From positions 98,268,988 to 98,332,987 of the forward strand of contig OY294045.1 of assembly GCA_958510825.1 (NCBI GenBank): a stretch of DNA of 64,000 nt, given 5' to 3'. Source of the DNA: Brachypterus glaber. Lineage: Eukaryota; Arthropoda; Insecta; Coleoptera; Kateretidae. A program made the translations under genes and the position numbers. Position 1 is the stretch's first letter; each line of letters opens with the position of its first letter. Positions 10,371 through 30,484 of the stretch are shown one piece after another. Under the pieces are notes generated by a model that searched no databases, was not told where the DNA came from, and saw nothing but the letters and a program-made list of their open reading frames with translations.

Positions 10371-11000
10371 CGTAAATCTATAACTATACTAATATTATCA
10401 TGTCGCATAGAAACCAAGTTGTTGGGTATACAATGTAAAATTTCTAAAACTAATTTAACACCTTAAGCTCTGCGAGAGACATTCATGTTCCTCACCAAAA
10501 AACCCTTGGCGATAATGAGGGACATGCGTATCCCACTAGGGTGGAACTTATATTTATTTATTTTATTTTTTTATTTAGGTGTTACTAGAACATTCTGAAC
10601 ATATGAGAGTAATCAAACTTCTCTAAGGTTTCTAATTGGTCCCCTTAAGCTCGTAAATTACGCATAAACCGTAAAAAATTTAAAGGGCTTGAAATTTTAC
10701 TTTTTTCCCTTTGAGCATAAAAAATTATTGTGCCATGTTTCAAGCTAGATTATAGTTGTCCTTCCATCTCAGCAGGCTGCTGACGTCACAACTATTAGTG
10801 CGTTGTGACGCCATCATCTTAAAGATAATTTCTAAAAAATAAATTTAGTAGTATTTTTATTTCAGCACCCAAGAGTCCAACCAACCTTATTTTAAACGAA
10901 ATACTAAAGTAAATCTTTGTCAAACTTTAAGCGTAATAATCAAATAACGCCTTATGGTATAGTCACAAATTTTATAATTTTCTCTTGGTATTTTAATATA
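10371..11000. other. No gene or recognised element
   Basis: AT-rich unique-looking sequence. The only short signal is a perfect TGACGTCA palindrome near 10782-10789 beside a small GTGACG inverted pair. Confidence 0.4.
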
Positions 11001-11082
11001 ACAAGTCCACAGAATCAAGTGTAGTGGCATTTAAAAGATTTTTAGCTTGCCGTAATATTTAGGTAACCCCTTAATCAAGTTA

Positions 11083-11226
11083 GGGAACGTTCAAGTATTA
11101 CGTAACGCAAATTTTTATCATTTTAGACCCCCTGTAACGCTATTTTCTTATACCATTAACATGGGCGTAACACTCCAAAATGACGCCTCCCCCCATAGGA
11201 GCGTTACGTAATACTTGAACGTTCCC
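11083..11226. mobile_element. GGGAACGTTC miniature element with TTA target duplication
   Basis: 144 bp unit starting GGGAACGTTCAAGTATTAC and ending with its inverted copy, flanked by TTA on both sides (11080-11082 and 11227-11229). The inverted arm at 14326-14571 lacks it and serves as a near-empty-site comparison. A 3 bp TTA/TAA duplication with GGG-starting ends fits PIF/Harbinger-type miniature elements (inference). Confidence 0.7.
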
Positions 11227-11591
11227 TTATCCGAGTTATCCGATCATTTTCTAAAAATTTGGTTGGTATTAGAACCAATTTAAGCCGGTTTTAGGTGATA
11301 TTTCCTTAAAGCGATTAGATTTATCTTAATTATCCGGCTTACCCGGCATTATCCGAGCGTCAAATTAAAACGGTACCACCTCATAACTTAATATTTTTAT
11401 AATTTTGTTTAAAATTAAAAATTTCTGTGCTTTATTAAAATATTAAAAAAAATAACATTATGTACTACATATTTTGTATGTCACTGATCATTTAAAGTTG
11501 AAATACACAATAAAATAATTTAGGTCACTTTTTTCCCGTTGGTAGCATAGTGCGGCTGTAGAGAAAAGTCCAGAGGTGTAGGGGCTAAACT

Positions 11592-11686
11592 GATTACAGA
11601 TTCGGTTTCAGCGGGCCAAAATACATAGGAATGTCATGATCCTATTCATGGCGCAGACCACATTTGTTTTTTTTTGTGGACCTGTG
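11592..11686. repeat. Fragment of repeat family ending GGACCTGTGT
   Basis: Contains CCAAAATACATAGGAAT and ends GTGGACCTGTGTAAT, as in the foldback at 14661-14951 and a fragment near 42860-42977. Confidence 0.5.
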
Positions 11687-11835
11687 TAATAATTGATGCG
11701 AAAAGGCTCAATTTAACATTATTTATATTATATTAATATGAATAACTAATAATGTAGTATGTTTCTCAGTGTAGATTGTATTTGAAATCACGTTGCGGTT
11801 TATAAAGATAGCATTTTTAATTCAAAAGGTGGTAA

Positions 11836-12170
11836 TAGTTATTTATGGTACTAGTGGGTAAAGTAAGATATTGCCCATGAGAAAATTAACCTGCGAGGCG
11901 TCAGCCAAGCAGGTTAATTTTCGAGAGGGCAATATCGGTTTACCCATGAGTGCTATACAAGGTTTTATCCAATAAATAGCTTAGGAATTCATATTTTTAT
12001 TAAAAATTTTAATGACATTTACAAGAAAATAATTTGACATGTGACAGTTGAGTGGGTAAAATAAATAATTATACACTCAATAAAGTAAAAGCCACGCGGG
12101 GGTTATTATATAAAGAGTTTATCTATTTAAAATAAAGCTGGTAATTGTCTTATTATCTGTATGTATTGGA
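11836..12170 (-). mobile_element. 330 bp repeat with AAATTAACCTGC palindrome, copy 1
   Basis: Shares its full length with 17735-18068 and 46976-47302 in the opposite orientation. The hallmark is a hairpin, AAAATTAACCTGC and its complement around GAGGCGTCAGCCAA, nested within an outer palindrome (GGGTAAAGTAAGATATTGCC). The other end reads ACCAGCTTTATTTTAAATAG on its own strand. Confidence 0.75.
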
Positions 12171-12518
12171 TATTTTTTTTTGTTTTTGATAATATTATTT
12201 ATAATAATTATAAATAATAATTATTATTATAATCTAAAATAATATTAAAATTAAAATTTCCAATTGTTACTTTAACAGATTTGGTTTTTTTTTTAAATAT
12301 AATTTATTAATAATATATTGACATAGAATCTGATAATGTGCTCAATAAAACGTATTAAAAAAAGGTGCTTTTGGGGTGAGGACACTGAAAATAATTATTT
12401 ATAATTATAATTAATTTTATATTAAAATATAATTAACTAAAAATAAAAATTTACCTTACCGAACTTTTTTAAAAAAGTACTATTATTAAAATCTAATAAT
12501 AGAAAAAGTTATTAATAA
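12171..12518. other. No gene; AT-rich low complexity
   Basis: Extremely AT-rich with TAATTATTATTATA runs. No ORF and no repeat partner recognised. Confidence 0.4.
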
Positions 12519-12560
12519 AACAACTTGAATTCGTAGACAGTGTATAATATTAAAAAATCT

Positions 12561-12598
12561 TCGCCTAGCGCTTTCGTTTTACAACATCATCGGGGCAA
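12561..12598 (-). ncRNA. Hammerhead-like motif with a core substitution
   Basis: Minus strand: stem I TTGCC (12598-12594) with GGCGA (12565-12561); core CCGATGA instead of CTGATGA (12593-12587); an extra T; stem II GTT/AAC with GTAA loop; GAAA 12575-12572; palindromic stem III GCGC inside AGCGCT; then TA, with predicted cleavage after A12566. The C in place of the conserved U4 and the three-pair stem II suggest a weakened or decayed ribozyme. Confidence 0.55.
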
Positions 12599-12910
12599 GG
12601 CCCTAAAAATAAGTTTTAACAGGAAATGTAGCATTTCCAAAATTATAAAAAAATTTTTTAAAAAAGTTTTTTAAAAATTTTTAACTTACTCGTCAGGGCA
12701 TCCTACATCAAAACAAACGATAAACATTTATGTATAAAACTAAAATTACATTAACTATAGACTAAAAACTAACAAATAAATGTTCGAAATGGCATGACAT
12801 TTTTTTTACAAGAAGTGAGGTTATGTTGTGTGAGATCGAGAATTTTGGGCAAAAGTAAGAAAAATATTAGGGAGAGGAAGAAGAAGAAGAGAAATTACAA
12901 TGCGGGATAT

Positions 12911-13549
12911 TTAAATTAAATTTTTAAACATAGGATTAGATTTTTTGTTTAAACTGATCTGTTTATTTAAACAAAAATCTTGGTTAAGTTTTGTGGCCAG
13001 GAATATTTCGAGGTCCTCATAAAAATCCAGTTTAGGGTCATTCCGGTAAGTTACAATGTGATGTAAAAGTTTTAAATCATTGTCAAGGTTAATGGAATGA
13101 TTATTATATTTTAAGTGGTGACTTAATGTGGAAGTTTTGGGACGGTCGATATGCTCCTGCCCACGGACACGAATTTGGCGAATGCTTTGGCCTATGTAAA
13201 ATTTTTGACAATTACATGTTAGTTTGTAAATACCGCTTTTTTCAAGCTCTGGTATGGGATCTTTGTTGCGAACTAAGTGATCGCTAAGTTTATTTCTAGA
13301 CTTAAAGACAATGGTCAAATCCGTGTCATTGAATATTTTTGAGATTTTGTGACAAAAAGGTCCAAGATATGGTATTGAGAAAAACTTTTTTGGGGTTTGG
13401 GAGGGGTCAAGGAATGCGGAGTTGCGAAATGTTTTAAGTTCGAATTTATTTAAGATTTTGTCAACGATAATGGGGTTATAACCATTTACTGAAGCAACAT
13501 ATTGTTGTAAAACGAAAGCGCTAGGCGAAGATTTTTTAATATTATACAC
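12911..13549 (-). pseudogene. Penelope-like GIY-YIG domain fragment
   Basis: 212 codons. The reverse transcriptase is absent and only the linker and endonuclease domain remain: GIY 106-108, TCNC 111-114, YIG 118-120, then a basic helix (IRQIRVRG) and a His-containing segment (LSHHLKYNNHSINL). The domain layout matches Penelope-like elements, but the sequence differs greatly from the copies at 9094 and 36349, so it is a separate lineage. The first residues (about 1-16) are encoded by the inverted terminal repeat, so this ATG is not the native start. Function is not expected. Confidence 0.85.
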
Positions 13550-13572
13550 TGTCTACGAATTCAAGTTGTTTT

Positions 13573-14325
13573 ATTAATTCAACACAGTGTACTGTCAAAA
13601 ATCCCAAATTTAGAAAAAGTTATAGTAACAAGTCGCGAAATTTGCCAAATCCCAAAAATAAATATTTAAAATCAATAATATTTATAAATATATTTAACTT
13701 GCATTAATCTAATAGCTTAGCAATTAATTTTAATTAAGTTTTATCAAAAAAAAAAAAAAATAGTTTAATATAACCTACCCCAATAAATTAAAATGTAATA
13801 TTTGAAGAACTGTTTTGTCACATACACTTATAAACATAAACTCCTCAAGTCCAAAAATAAAATAAAATTAAGTTAAATATTATTTACTATTTCATTAAAA
13901 ATATTTTTGCATGCACGAGAGGCAAAATAAAAAAGAATCTCTAGTTATTCTCGCGGAACACATACGACTAGAAACTTAGGAGTATACTATGTGTGCTCTG
14001 TGTCTGTAATTTTAATTTTAGACCAATGCTAAATTATTATTGGACGCTTTTCCTATCCACATTCTACGCTACTCATTGATGTTTTGACTTAATAGAGCAT
14101 TTATTTATAACAACTAATTTATTTATTATTAATATCACCGGCTTATTTTTTTTGCTACACTGAAATTGCAGACGAGATTTTCACCATTTTTAACCGTCTT
14201 CCAAAAAAGGAGGAGGTTATCAATTCGACGTGTGACTTTGTTTTTTTTTTATGTTTGTTCCCGCATAACTTTGGAACTAATGAACGGAATTTGATGAAAC
14301 TTTTTGCAACTTAAAGAGGGCATTC
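13573..14325. other. No gene seen
   Basis: AT-rich interval between the Penelope-like element and the right large inverted arm. It contains a long A run near 13747-13760 and no convincing ORF. Confidence 0.4.
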
Positions 14326-14660
14326 CTGAGGTGGTTCCGTTTCAATTTTACGCTCGGATAATGCCGGGTAAGCCTGATAATTAAGATAAATCTAGTCGTT
14401 TTAATGCAATTTTACTGAAAACCGGCTTAATTTGGTTCTAATACCAACCAATTTCTTAGAAAATGATCGGATAACTCGGATAAGCCGGATAACTTGATTA
14501 AGGGATCACTCAAATATTACGGCACACTGAAAATCTTTTAAGTGCCGCTGAACTGTATTCTCTGGACTTGAAGTCGGTTCATTTTTTTTGCGAAAAGTTT
14601 TTATAGACGGTTTTTTTAGGAATGGCGGGTGTCAACTTTTTTTATTTTTCTGGAACTTTA

Positions 14661-14951
14661 AAGGCCCACAAAAAAAAAGTTGTCTGTGCTGGAGTTAAGA
14701 TCCACATATTCTTATGTATTTTGGGATGCTTAACACGAACATGCCATAAAAAAGGCAACTCATGGGCCCACTAAAATCGCAGAATAATAATATGAGATTT
14801 TTACTATTTTAGATAGTTTTTTCAGTGTAGCAAAAAAATGAGCCCATGAAGTGCCTTTTTAATAGTAGACTTGTGTTCAGCATCCCAAAATACATAAGAA
14901 TAGGCGAATCTCAATCCCAGCACAGACAACTTTTTTTTTTGGACCTGTGTA
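14661..14951. mobile_element. Foldback element ending GGACCTGTGT
   Basis: The left arm (14661-14780) and right arm (14843-14951) mirror AGTTGTCTGTGCTGG, CTTATGTATTTTGGGATGCT and ATGGGC. Related single-arm pieces occur at 11592-11686 and 42860-42977. Confidence 0.65.
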
Positions 14952-15060
14952 TTTAGAAAAAGTAAGCTATTAATAATATGTGCTTTAGTAAATTTGTAGT
15001 ATAGTAAAAAACGTCATTTATAAAAAATATATAAATATTTTTATTTTGTCAATATGGTAA

Positions 15061-15285
15061 ACTAAACAAACATATTGTATGCAGGATGATTCACCTAATA
15101 CAAATTACTTGTTTTTTGACGTTATTATATTAACAGTCATCGGCGAATTTCCAGTGCTCGCATAAGCGCCGCGTTTAAACGAGTTAGGTGGAAAAAAAAG
15201 TTATCGATAAATAAAAATTAAAAACTATCGTATTCTTAATAGATAAAAATCGAATATCGGTTTTTTCTTCGAAAAACGAAATTAA
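15061..15285. repeat. Repeat fragment shared with 45990-46108
   Basis: ATTTCCAGTGCTCGCATA and CGAATATCGGTTTTTTCTTC recur in inverted orientation near 45990-46108. Neither copy has a clear boundary. The ORF at 45886-46113 is this repeat read in one frame. Confidence 0.5.
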
Positions 15286-15900
15286 AATTTTTTGCTCGAA
15301 TACAACGCTTTTCCAAAATTTTGAAAATCTTCAAATATGTAGGCAAAATAAAACTTATTTACTTTGCTGGTAATAAATTTAATTTCTCATGTCAGAAACT
15401 ATAACTTGAGGCAAAATGAAAGCGAAAAAACTTAAACTTTTTTATTAATTGAAAACTTTTAATGGCGAGGATAAACGGCTAAAAAAAAATTGTACACCAG
15501 GATTTCTTCTTGGAAGTAATCCCTTAAGATTTCCTCGAGATTTTCTTCAAGTTTGCCCCATGAAATCCTAAATATTACATGAAACCTTTGGTAATGATGA
15601 GATTTCCTCGAGAGATTACCTCCAATATTTCCTTCAATTTGTACTCCCGAATTCCTCAGTAATTTACCCCTCATTTAATGGCTTTTAGCTCTTTCCATAT
15701 CCATTTTATACCACACATATAATATATTTTAAAATTAGCTCGTTTAAAACTGTTAACATACGTATTACATGTTATACGTATTTTCAGAAAATTTTAATTT
15801 TTAAAATTAATTCTTTATCACTTTTACTTTTTTTAATTAAAAACCTTTTTTAGCGCCTTTCACGTGCATTCTAGAGGGGTATAAAACGACTGTGGATAAA
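15286..15900. other. No gene seen
   Basis: The minus-strand ORF at 15459-15674 is Glu/Arg-rich because of a degenerate GATTTCCTCGAGA-like repetition. No domain is recognisable. Confidence 0.4.
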
Positions 15901-16034
15901 GTATAGAATTCTACTCGCGTATAATAGCTATTAATCATTCGGGTGATTAGGTCACTCGCCTTTCGGCTCGTGTCCCAAAATTCACCCTCATTGATTAATA
16001 GCAATTATTATTCGCTCATTGAATTATATACTAT
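15901..16034. mobile_element. Small palindromic repeat with CGAGCCG core, copy 2 (inverted)
   Basis: Opposite-orientation copy of 6539-6674: TCTACTCGCGTATAATAGCT, GATTAGGTCACTCGCC, CGGCTCGTGTC. Confidence 0.6.
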
Positions 16035-16377
16035 TATTATCTATAGATTCTGTTTATTACCTATTCTAAAAAAGTAAACATTTTGAAAACTTATTGATTA
16101 CGGTATTTTCAGGGTACACTTACATCTTTTAAAGCATTATATTGTTTGAAAATTAATCGAGTCAAAAATAAACTTATTTTTGACTTTTTATATAATATTT
16201 TTGACAGTCCAAAAATATTTATTATTAGCCAACACTTTCTCACAATTAATAAATTACAGATTTTTTATTTATCATTTTACTCAAAATTGAAAAATAGGTG
16301 AATATAGATTTTTTATTTTAGGTATTGTTATTCATATCGAGGGTTTCATAACATAATAATATGTTTATGTTTATTTT

Positions 16378-16625
16378 TAACCTCGTACTATTCTACTTAA
16401 TTAAGCATCTCCTAAGTCCAGGACTTGTGTGGGCTAGTAGTACAGGGAACCACCGGTTTTAATTGACTTTGGAACCAATATAACTAGGGAGTACGCCTTC
16501 GCCAAATTTCAATTATTAATTAACTGAAAAAGGCAATCGGCGCCAGTGAGGTTTGAACTCACGATCATTAGCTCAGTGTCAATGCTATATCGATGCCTTA
16601 GACCGAATTGCTCAGTCTTGGAAAT
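16378..16625 (-). mobile_element. tRNA-derived SINE, copy 1
   Basis: Minus-strand SINE. The tRNA-like head (16533-16625) has a B-box GAGTTCAAACCTC (16560-16548) and a weak A-box. The body is shared with 20765-20998 and 62199-62445 (TTTGGCGAAGGCGTACTCCC, GGTGGTTCCCTG, CACACAAGTCCTGGACTTAG). The tail is AT-rich. Confidence 0.8.
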
Positions 16626-16969
16626 GTTCTATAGCCATTTGTTGACCTAGTTTCGACGTTCATAAGTTAGATATGGACTTCAAAATTGTTTTTATTCGAT
16701 TAATTCTAAAAGAGACACTTTTTGTTCATGTTTTACGGGCGAAAAGTTGAAGTTTGTGGCCCTAGGGCCAAAAAGACTAATCTTCCATGAATAATAATGT
16801 AAAATCGGCTGATTGTTACTTTTTGACATGGCAACGGGTGGAAAATAAGCATTAAATACTAACTAGGAGGAAAAAATTAGTCTCATGCACTTCCGTTGGT
16901 TTTGAAAAATCGATTCATTTCTAGAATTCTGTAAAATGCCTAGTTTAAAACCGATTTTTTTTAACAATA

Positions 16970-17678
16970 CAGATATCAATAACTGACATGCCAAAATTTA
17001 AGAGGTGATTCTGCATTCAAAAATATCAAAAAAAGTTCCTTTAAAGGTTGGTCCGCAAGGGAGCTATGGCCCTTTAAAATTGTAATAAAAATAAGGTTTT
17101 TAATTAATAACTCTGGTACCCTTTAGGCGAGAGCGACGAGCCTTTGCATGTATACTAGTATTAATAAGGGCAATAAGTTTATGTTAATTTATTTTTTTTA
17201 ATTTATCCAGAGGCGTCCCTAGACGGAAAAATGTATTAAGCTTAACACATTTTTGCCCCAAACTGTTTTATGTGTACTTTTTTTTGGATTTTTTGTAAAA
17301 AATATGGATTCCTTGAGTAAAAATACATAAAAAATGTCATCTAGTGTAACACTGTAGAAGCAACCGTTTTCAACGAAAATTCAATTAAGAGAAAGTAACA
17401 TTTTGTGCCAAAAAAAAAACGTTACTTTTTAAAAGGCTATTACTCCTTTAATATTAAATTTAGGTGTTTTGGTGAAGAATAATTTTTTTCTCAGTTTTAA
17501 ATGAAGTATCTCCCTGTAGCATTAAAATTTTATTGATTCTTTTCTTTTTGTTCCCCATTCAATATGTCATCTTCGAAGGGCCGTAGCTCACTTCCGGACT
17601 AACCTTTATGGAAACTTTCATATTTTTGGATGTAGAATCACCTCTTAAATTTTAGCATGGCAGTTACTGATCACCCTG
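16970..17678. mobile_element. TA-flanked CAGGGTGATC foldback MITE, copy A
   Basis: About 709 bp, ending CAGTTACTGATCACCCTG|TA. Its left end has drifted (TA|CAGATATCAATAACTG). The arms share AAATTTAAGAGGTGATTCT, and the body shares AACGTTACTTTTTAAAAGGC with copies at 37611-38346 and 41764-42457. Confidence 0.75.
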
Positions 17679-17734
17679 TATAAAGTATACTTTGATCCAT
17701 AGATTATCTTTTAAACTTTTATAAAAAAATAATT

Positions 17735-18068
17735 TATCCAATACATACAGATAATGAGACAATTACCAGCTTTATTTTAAATAGATAAACTCAATAATAA
17801 CCCCCGCGTGGCTTTTACTTTATTGAGTGGATAATTATTTATTTTACCCACTCAACTGTCACTTGTCAAATTATTTTCTTGTAAATGTCATTAAAATTTT
17901 TAATAAAAATATGAATTCCTAAGCTATTTATTGGATAAAACCTTGTATGGCACTCATGGGTAAACCGATATTGCCCTCTCGAAAATTAACCTGCTTGGCT
18001 GACGCCTCACAGGTTAATTTTATCATGGAGATTATCTTACTTTACCCACTAGTACCATAAATAACAAT
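17735..18068 (+). mobile_element. 330 bp repeat with AAATTAACCTGC palindrome, copy 2
   Basis: Full-length partner of 46976-47302 and inverted partner of 11836-12170. It lies about 360 bp beyond the host gene stop codon, downstream of the gene. Confidence 0.75.
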
Positions 18069-18404
18069 TTTTTTTTTATTTTGGTAAAAAATATTTATTA
18101 AATTATTAACAGATAAATATAAAACAATAAACAAATAAATAAATATAAATTAACTAGTTAATTACCAAAATGGTTTTGCTCTATTTACTTAAACTAAAAT
18201 GATAAATTAAATCTATACAGTCAATTTTTTTAAAACTAATATTATCAAACGTTATTTCCAAAATAACAGTTTGATAGGTACCAAATATGCATTTTCAGTA
18301 TTTGCACAAATATAATTGTTAAGTATAAAGAGTCTTTTTTATTAGGTTTTACACTAAACAATTATACATTATTTCCCCACCTTTCACCAATAAATTAAAA
18401 GTCT

Positions 18405-18410
18405 TTTATT
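18405..18410 (-). promoter_or_regulatory. Candidate polyadenylation signal AATAAA
   Basis: AATAAA on the minus strand 18 nt beyond the stop codon (TTTATT on the plus strand). Another AATAAA lies at 18338-18343. Which one is used cannot be told from sequence. Confidence 0.35.
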
Positions 18411-18428
18411 TCGTTATTAAAATGCGTA

Positions 18429-27869
<9,441 letters not shown>

Positions 27870-28053
27870 ATTTTATATCTGTAAACAAGAGAATATAATT
27901 TTATTTAAGAATAATTCAAAGTAATTTAACATAAAACTAATTAAAGAATAATGTCAATTAATGTTTTGATATAATATGTACATGAAAAATATTATTTTTA
28001 AAACATGACAAAACCAAAATATTTTTTCTTTTCGACGATAATTTAGAAACTTA

Positions 28054-28482
28054 GTACACGGAAAGAAATTAGTGGGCTCTGCGCTATACATTATAAGATA
28101 TTTGGTAACAGTGGCAAATTATAGTGATTTAAGCTATAGATTATAAGGGACACAATAACTAATAATGTTAAAAATAAATTGGAAACGATTATATATATTA
28201 CAGACACGATTATATTTATTACAGGCACTATTATAAATTTACAGAAATTTTATTATATTAGAAAAATTATTAGCACGGACAATAATTAAATCTATTTAAG
28301 CTATAAATGCCATACTATTTGTTATATTTTATTATTCACTAAACAATTAAAGTATTTCATATAAATTTTTACACTGACTGCCATAATTGTAAGAGAAAGC
28401 CTTGTATTTATATAATAAGCGATTATAATTTGCTTGGTATGTGTGTTATAGCGCTCCTAGCTATATTTTTTTTCCGTGTACA
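28054..28482. mobile_element. MITE with GTACACGGAAAGAAATT ends
   Basis: Left end GTACACGGAAAGAAATTAG with GCGCTATA; right end TATAGCGCTCC and TTTTTTTCCGTGTAC, inverted. The interior repeats a loose TTACAGGCACNATTATA motif. Just upstream of the host gene coding exons. Confidence 0.7.
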
Positions 28483-28708
28483 CTATCAGAGATTAAATTA
28501 TACAATATATCTTTATTGGTGATGGTGTGCAAAAAAATGCACTTTCACGATACATAATATGCATACGTAAAGTTTTTACTTTTAATATTTTAAAAGGCAA
28601 TTTTTTTAAATTAAAATAATTTCTTTTTTGTTTTTTTTTTACAAGATGAGATTTTTCTGAGTGTAGATAAATCATATTGTGCATGAACTATTTTCTGATT
28701 TTCTAGGT

Positions 28709-29328
28709 ATACACAACGTGTCAAAAGTCCGCCTTCCCCTTTTAAATTTTGAATTATCAACTTAGATATCAATTTGGAGCACATCAATAAGATAACACAA
28801 ATAATTTTTTGGTATATATTTGGTATGCTTAGCGGGCTTGATAGGGGGGCAAGGGGGGAAAATGTTACCCCGCGTTACATGGGGGGGGGGGGTCAAAAAT
28901 GGCCAAATTTTGCGTTAAGTAATACTTGAACGCTCCCTTATCTCCATTGTGCCCACTAAGCATATCAAATATATACTAAAAAATTATGTGGCTTATGTTA
29001 TTTAAGTTTTTTTAAATTTCAAGTTGATATCTTAACACAAATAATTTTTTGGTATATATTTGGTATGCTTAGCGGGCTTGATGGAGATAGAGGGGCAAGG
29101 GGGGAAAATGTTACCCCGCGTTACATGGGGGGGGGTCAAAAATGGCCAAATTTTGCGTTAAGTAATACTTGAACGCTCCCTTATCTCCATTGTGCCCACT
29201 AAGCATATCAAATATATACTAAAACATTATGTGGCTTATGTTATTTAAGTTTTTTTAAATTTCAAGTTGATATCTTAAGCGGTTCAAAAGTTAAAGGGGG
29301 GGGGGGCGGACTTTTGACACTCTCTGTA
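28709..29328. mobile_element. CAGTGCGGTCC-family foldback MITE, copy 2, with internal 250 bp duplication
   Basis: Ends: CGTGTCAAAAGTCCGCC at the left and GGCGGACTTTTGACAC at the right, next to TA. The interior contains two direct copies of about 250 bp (about 28790-29033 and 29034-29283), each with GGTATGCTTAGCGGGCTTGAT, a G-run and a GTTAAGTAATACTTGAACG motif. Confidence 0.75.
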
Positions 29329-29605
29329 TAACATAATAGTACAGTTAGAAATAATGTTTAATATTAATTGTACAGCCCGCATAATTTCCTATTGCATCAA
29401 ATATGTAATACAGTTCCATAAAATATAACCCGATACTCCTATTATGTAAAACTGTTATAAAACATAAATATCAAAACACTCGGTGAATATGTGATCAAGT
29501 TGTCATAGAAATAAGTTGCTTCAACTAACCTACTTCTTTCGTCGCGTCGAACGGTTAATCTAATTGAATCTATTAACAAATTGATATAGGACTTTTGTTT
29601 ATGAA

Positions 29606-29660
29606 GGGTTAAGGGAACATTCAAGTATTACGTAACTCAAATTTTAATCATTTTGGACTT
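29606..29660. repeat. GGGAACATTCAAGTATTAC fragment (half element)
   Basis: One end of the GGGAACGTTC family. The partner end is not found next to it. Confidence 0.5.
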
Positions 29661-29683
29661 TTTTGAATTACCCTACCCATATA

Positions 29684-30482
29684 GCACACAATATCCCTGG
29701 GATGTCCTCTCAATGTCCTCTCTATGTCGCTTGTCCCGGAATATTAGTCGTATATCTCAAGGACGAAAGGTACGTCCTAGGGAGATACTGCCCGTATATC
29801 CCATGGATATCCTTTGTACATCCCAGAAACATCCCGAGGGGATGTCCTTTCGTATGTCCCTGGGATATCCTACGATGGCTTTTTAAATTTACTGCGTTTT
29901 AAATTTACTGCGTTTTTCGTGACGTATGTTATTCTCAGTAATTGTGGTCTGTCTATGTGTTATTATTAAATATTTATATTGTGTTTTCCTCTGTTGGACA
30001 ATTTTTTCAGTATTACCCCTCCCTGAGGGAAAAAGGAAATATATTTCGTAGATAACTTTAATTTTTATTATGAGTTACTAATTATGTACAAATGTCCCCG
30101 ACAAAAGTGGCTATCAAATAGTATTGCTTTTATTATTTTTTTGTGAAACTATTAGCTTAAATTTAAATAGCTTGCACCTAGTTGGTGGCTGCTAATTACA
30201 ATATTTCAGAAAAATAATAAATAATAAAAGCAATACTATTTGATAGCCACTTTTGTCGGGAACAGGTGTACATAATTAGTAGCTATTTTTAGGACAAAAG
30301 TACAATATATCCTCAGGACATACCTTCGGGATATCCTTGGGATATACGGTTCGGAAGTCTCTCGGCTTCCCGTTTAGTAACAAAGTATATCCTGATGTCC
30401 TACGGATATCTATAGACGAAATCGTATATCCTGGGGATGTCGAAAATACCAAAACGGATATTCTGGGGATATCCATTTCTTA
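29684..30482. mobile_element. Element rich in GGATATCC/GGATGTCC motifs
   Basis: Blocks at about 29690-29885 and 30290-30480 each hold several GGGATATCC, GGATGTCC or TATATCCT motifs spaced 20-40 bp apart. Between them lies a palindrome (30074-30284). The class is unknown; no transposase. Confidence 0.5.
30074..30284. repeat. Inverted repeat, about 70 bp arms
   Basis: Left GTGGCTATCAAATAGTATTG (within 30074-30140) is inverted at 30211-30284; spacer about 70 bp. Confidence 0.8.
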
Positions 30483-30484
30483 TG

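Larger units (their letters stand above)
12519..13572 (-). mobile_element. Penelope-like element (second family), truncated, inverted termini
   Basis: A truncated ORF (12911-13549) is flanked by a 68 bp inverted repeat: ACAACTTGAATTCGTAGACA near 12522 and its complement ending near 13570. The left arm carries a hammerhead-like motif on the minus strand. Inverted terminal copies around a 5'-truncated body are an arrangement known in Penelope-like elements; the same pattern occurs at 36212-37400. Confidence 0.85.
11001..14571. repeat. Large inverted repeat (11001-11384 and 14326-14571)
   Basis: The arms share ACAAGTCCA, CTTAATCAAGTTA, a short TTATCCG array, AGATTTATCTTAATTATC and GGATAATGCCGGGTAAGCC in opposite orientation. 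They may be the ends of a single 3.6 kb element later invaded by the Penelope-like element at 12519-13572 and by repeats; no transposase remains. The left arm carries a 144 bp insertion (11083-11226) that the right arm lacks. Confidence 0.65.

Noticed and set aside
15459..15674. Minus-strand ORF rich in Glu and Arg
   Set aside because: Driven by degenerate GATTTCCTCGAGA repetition, no domain and no splice context.
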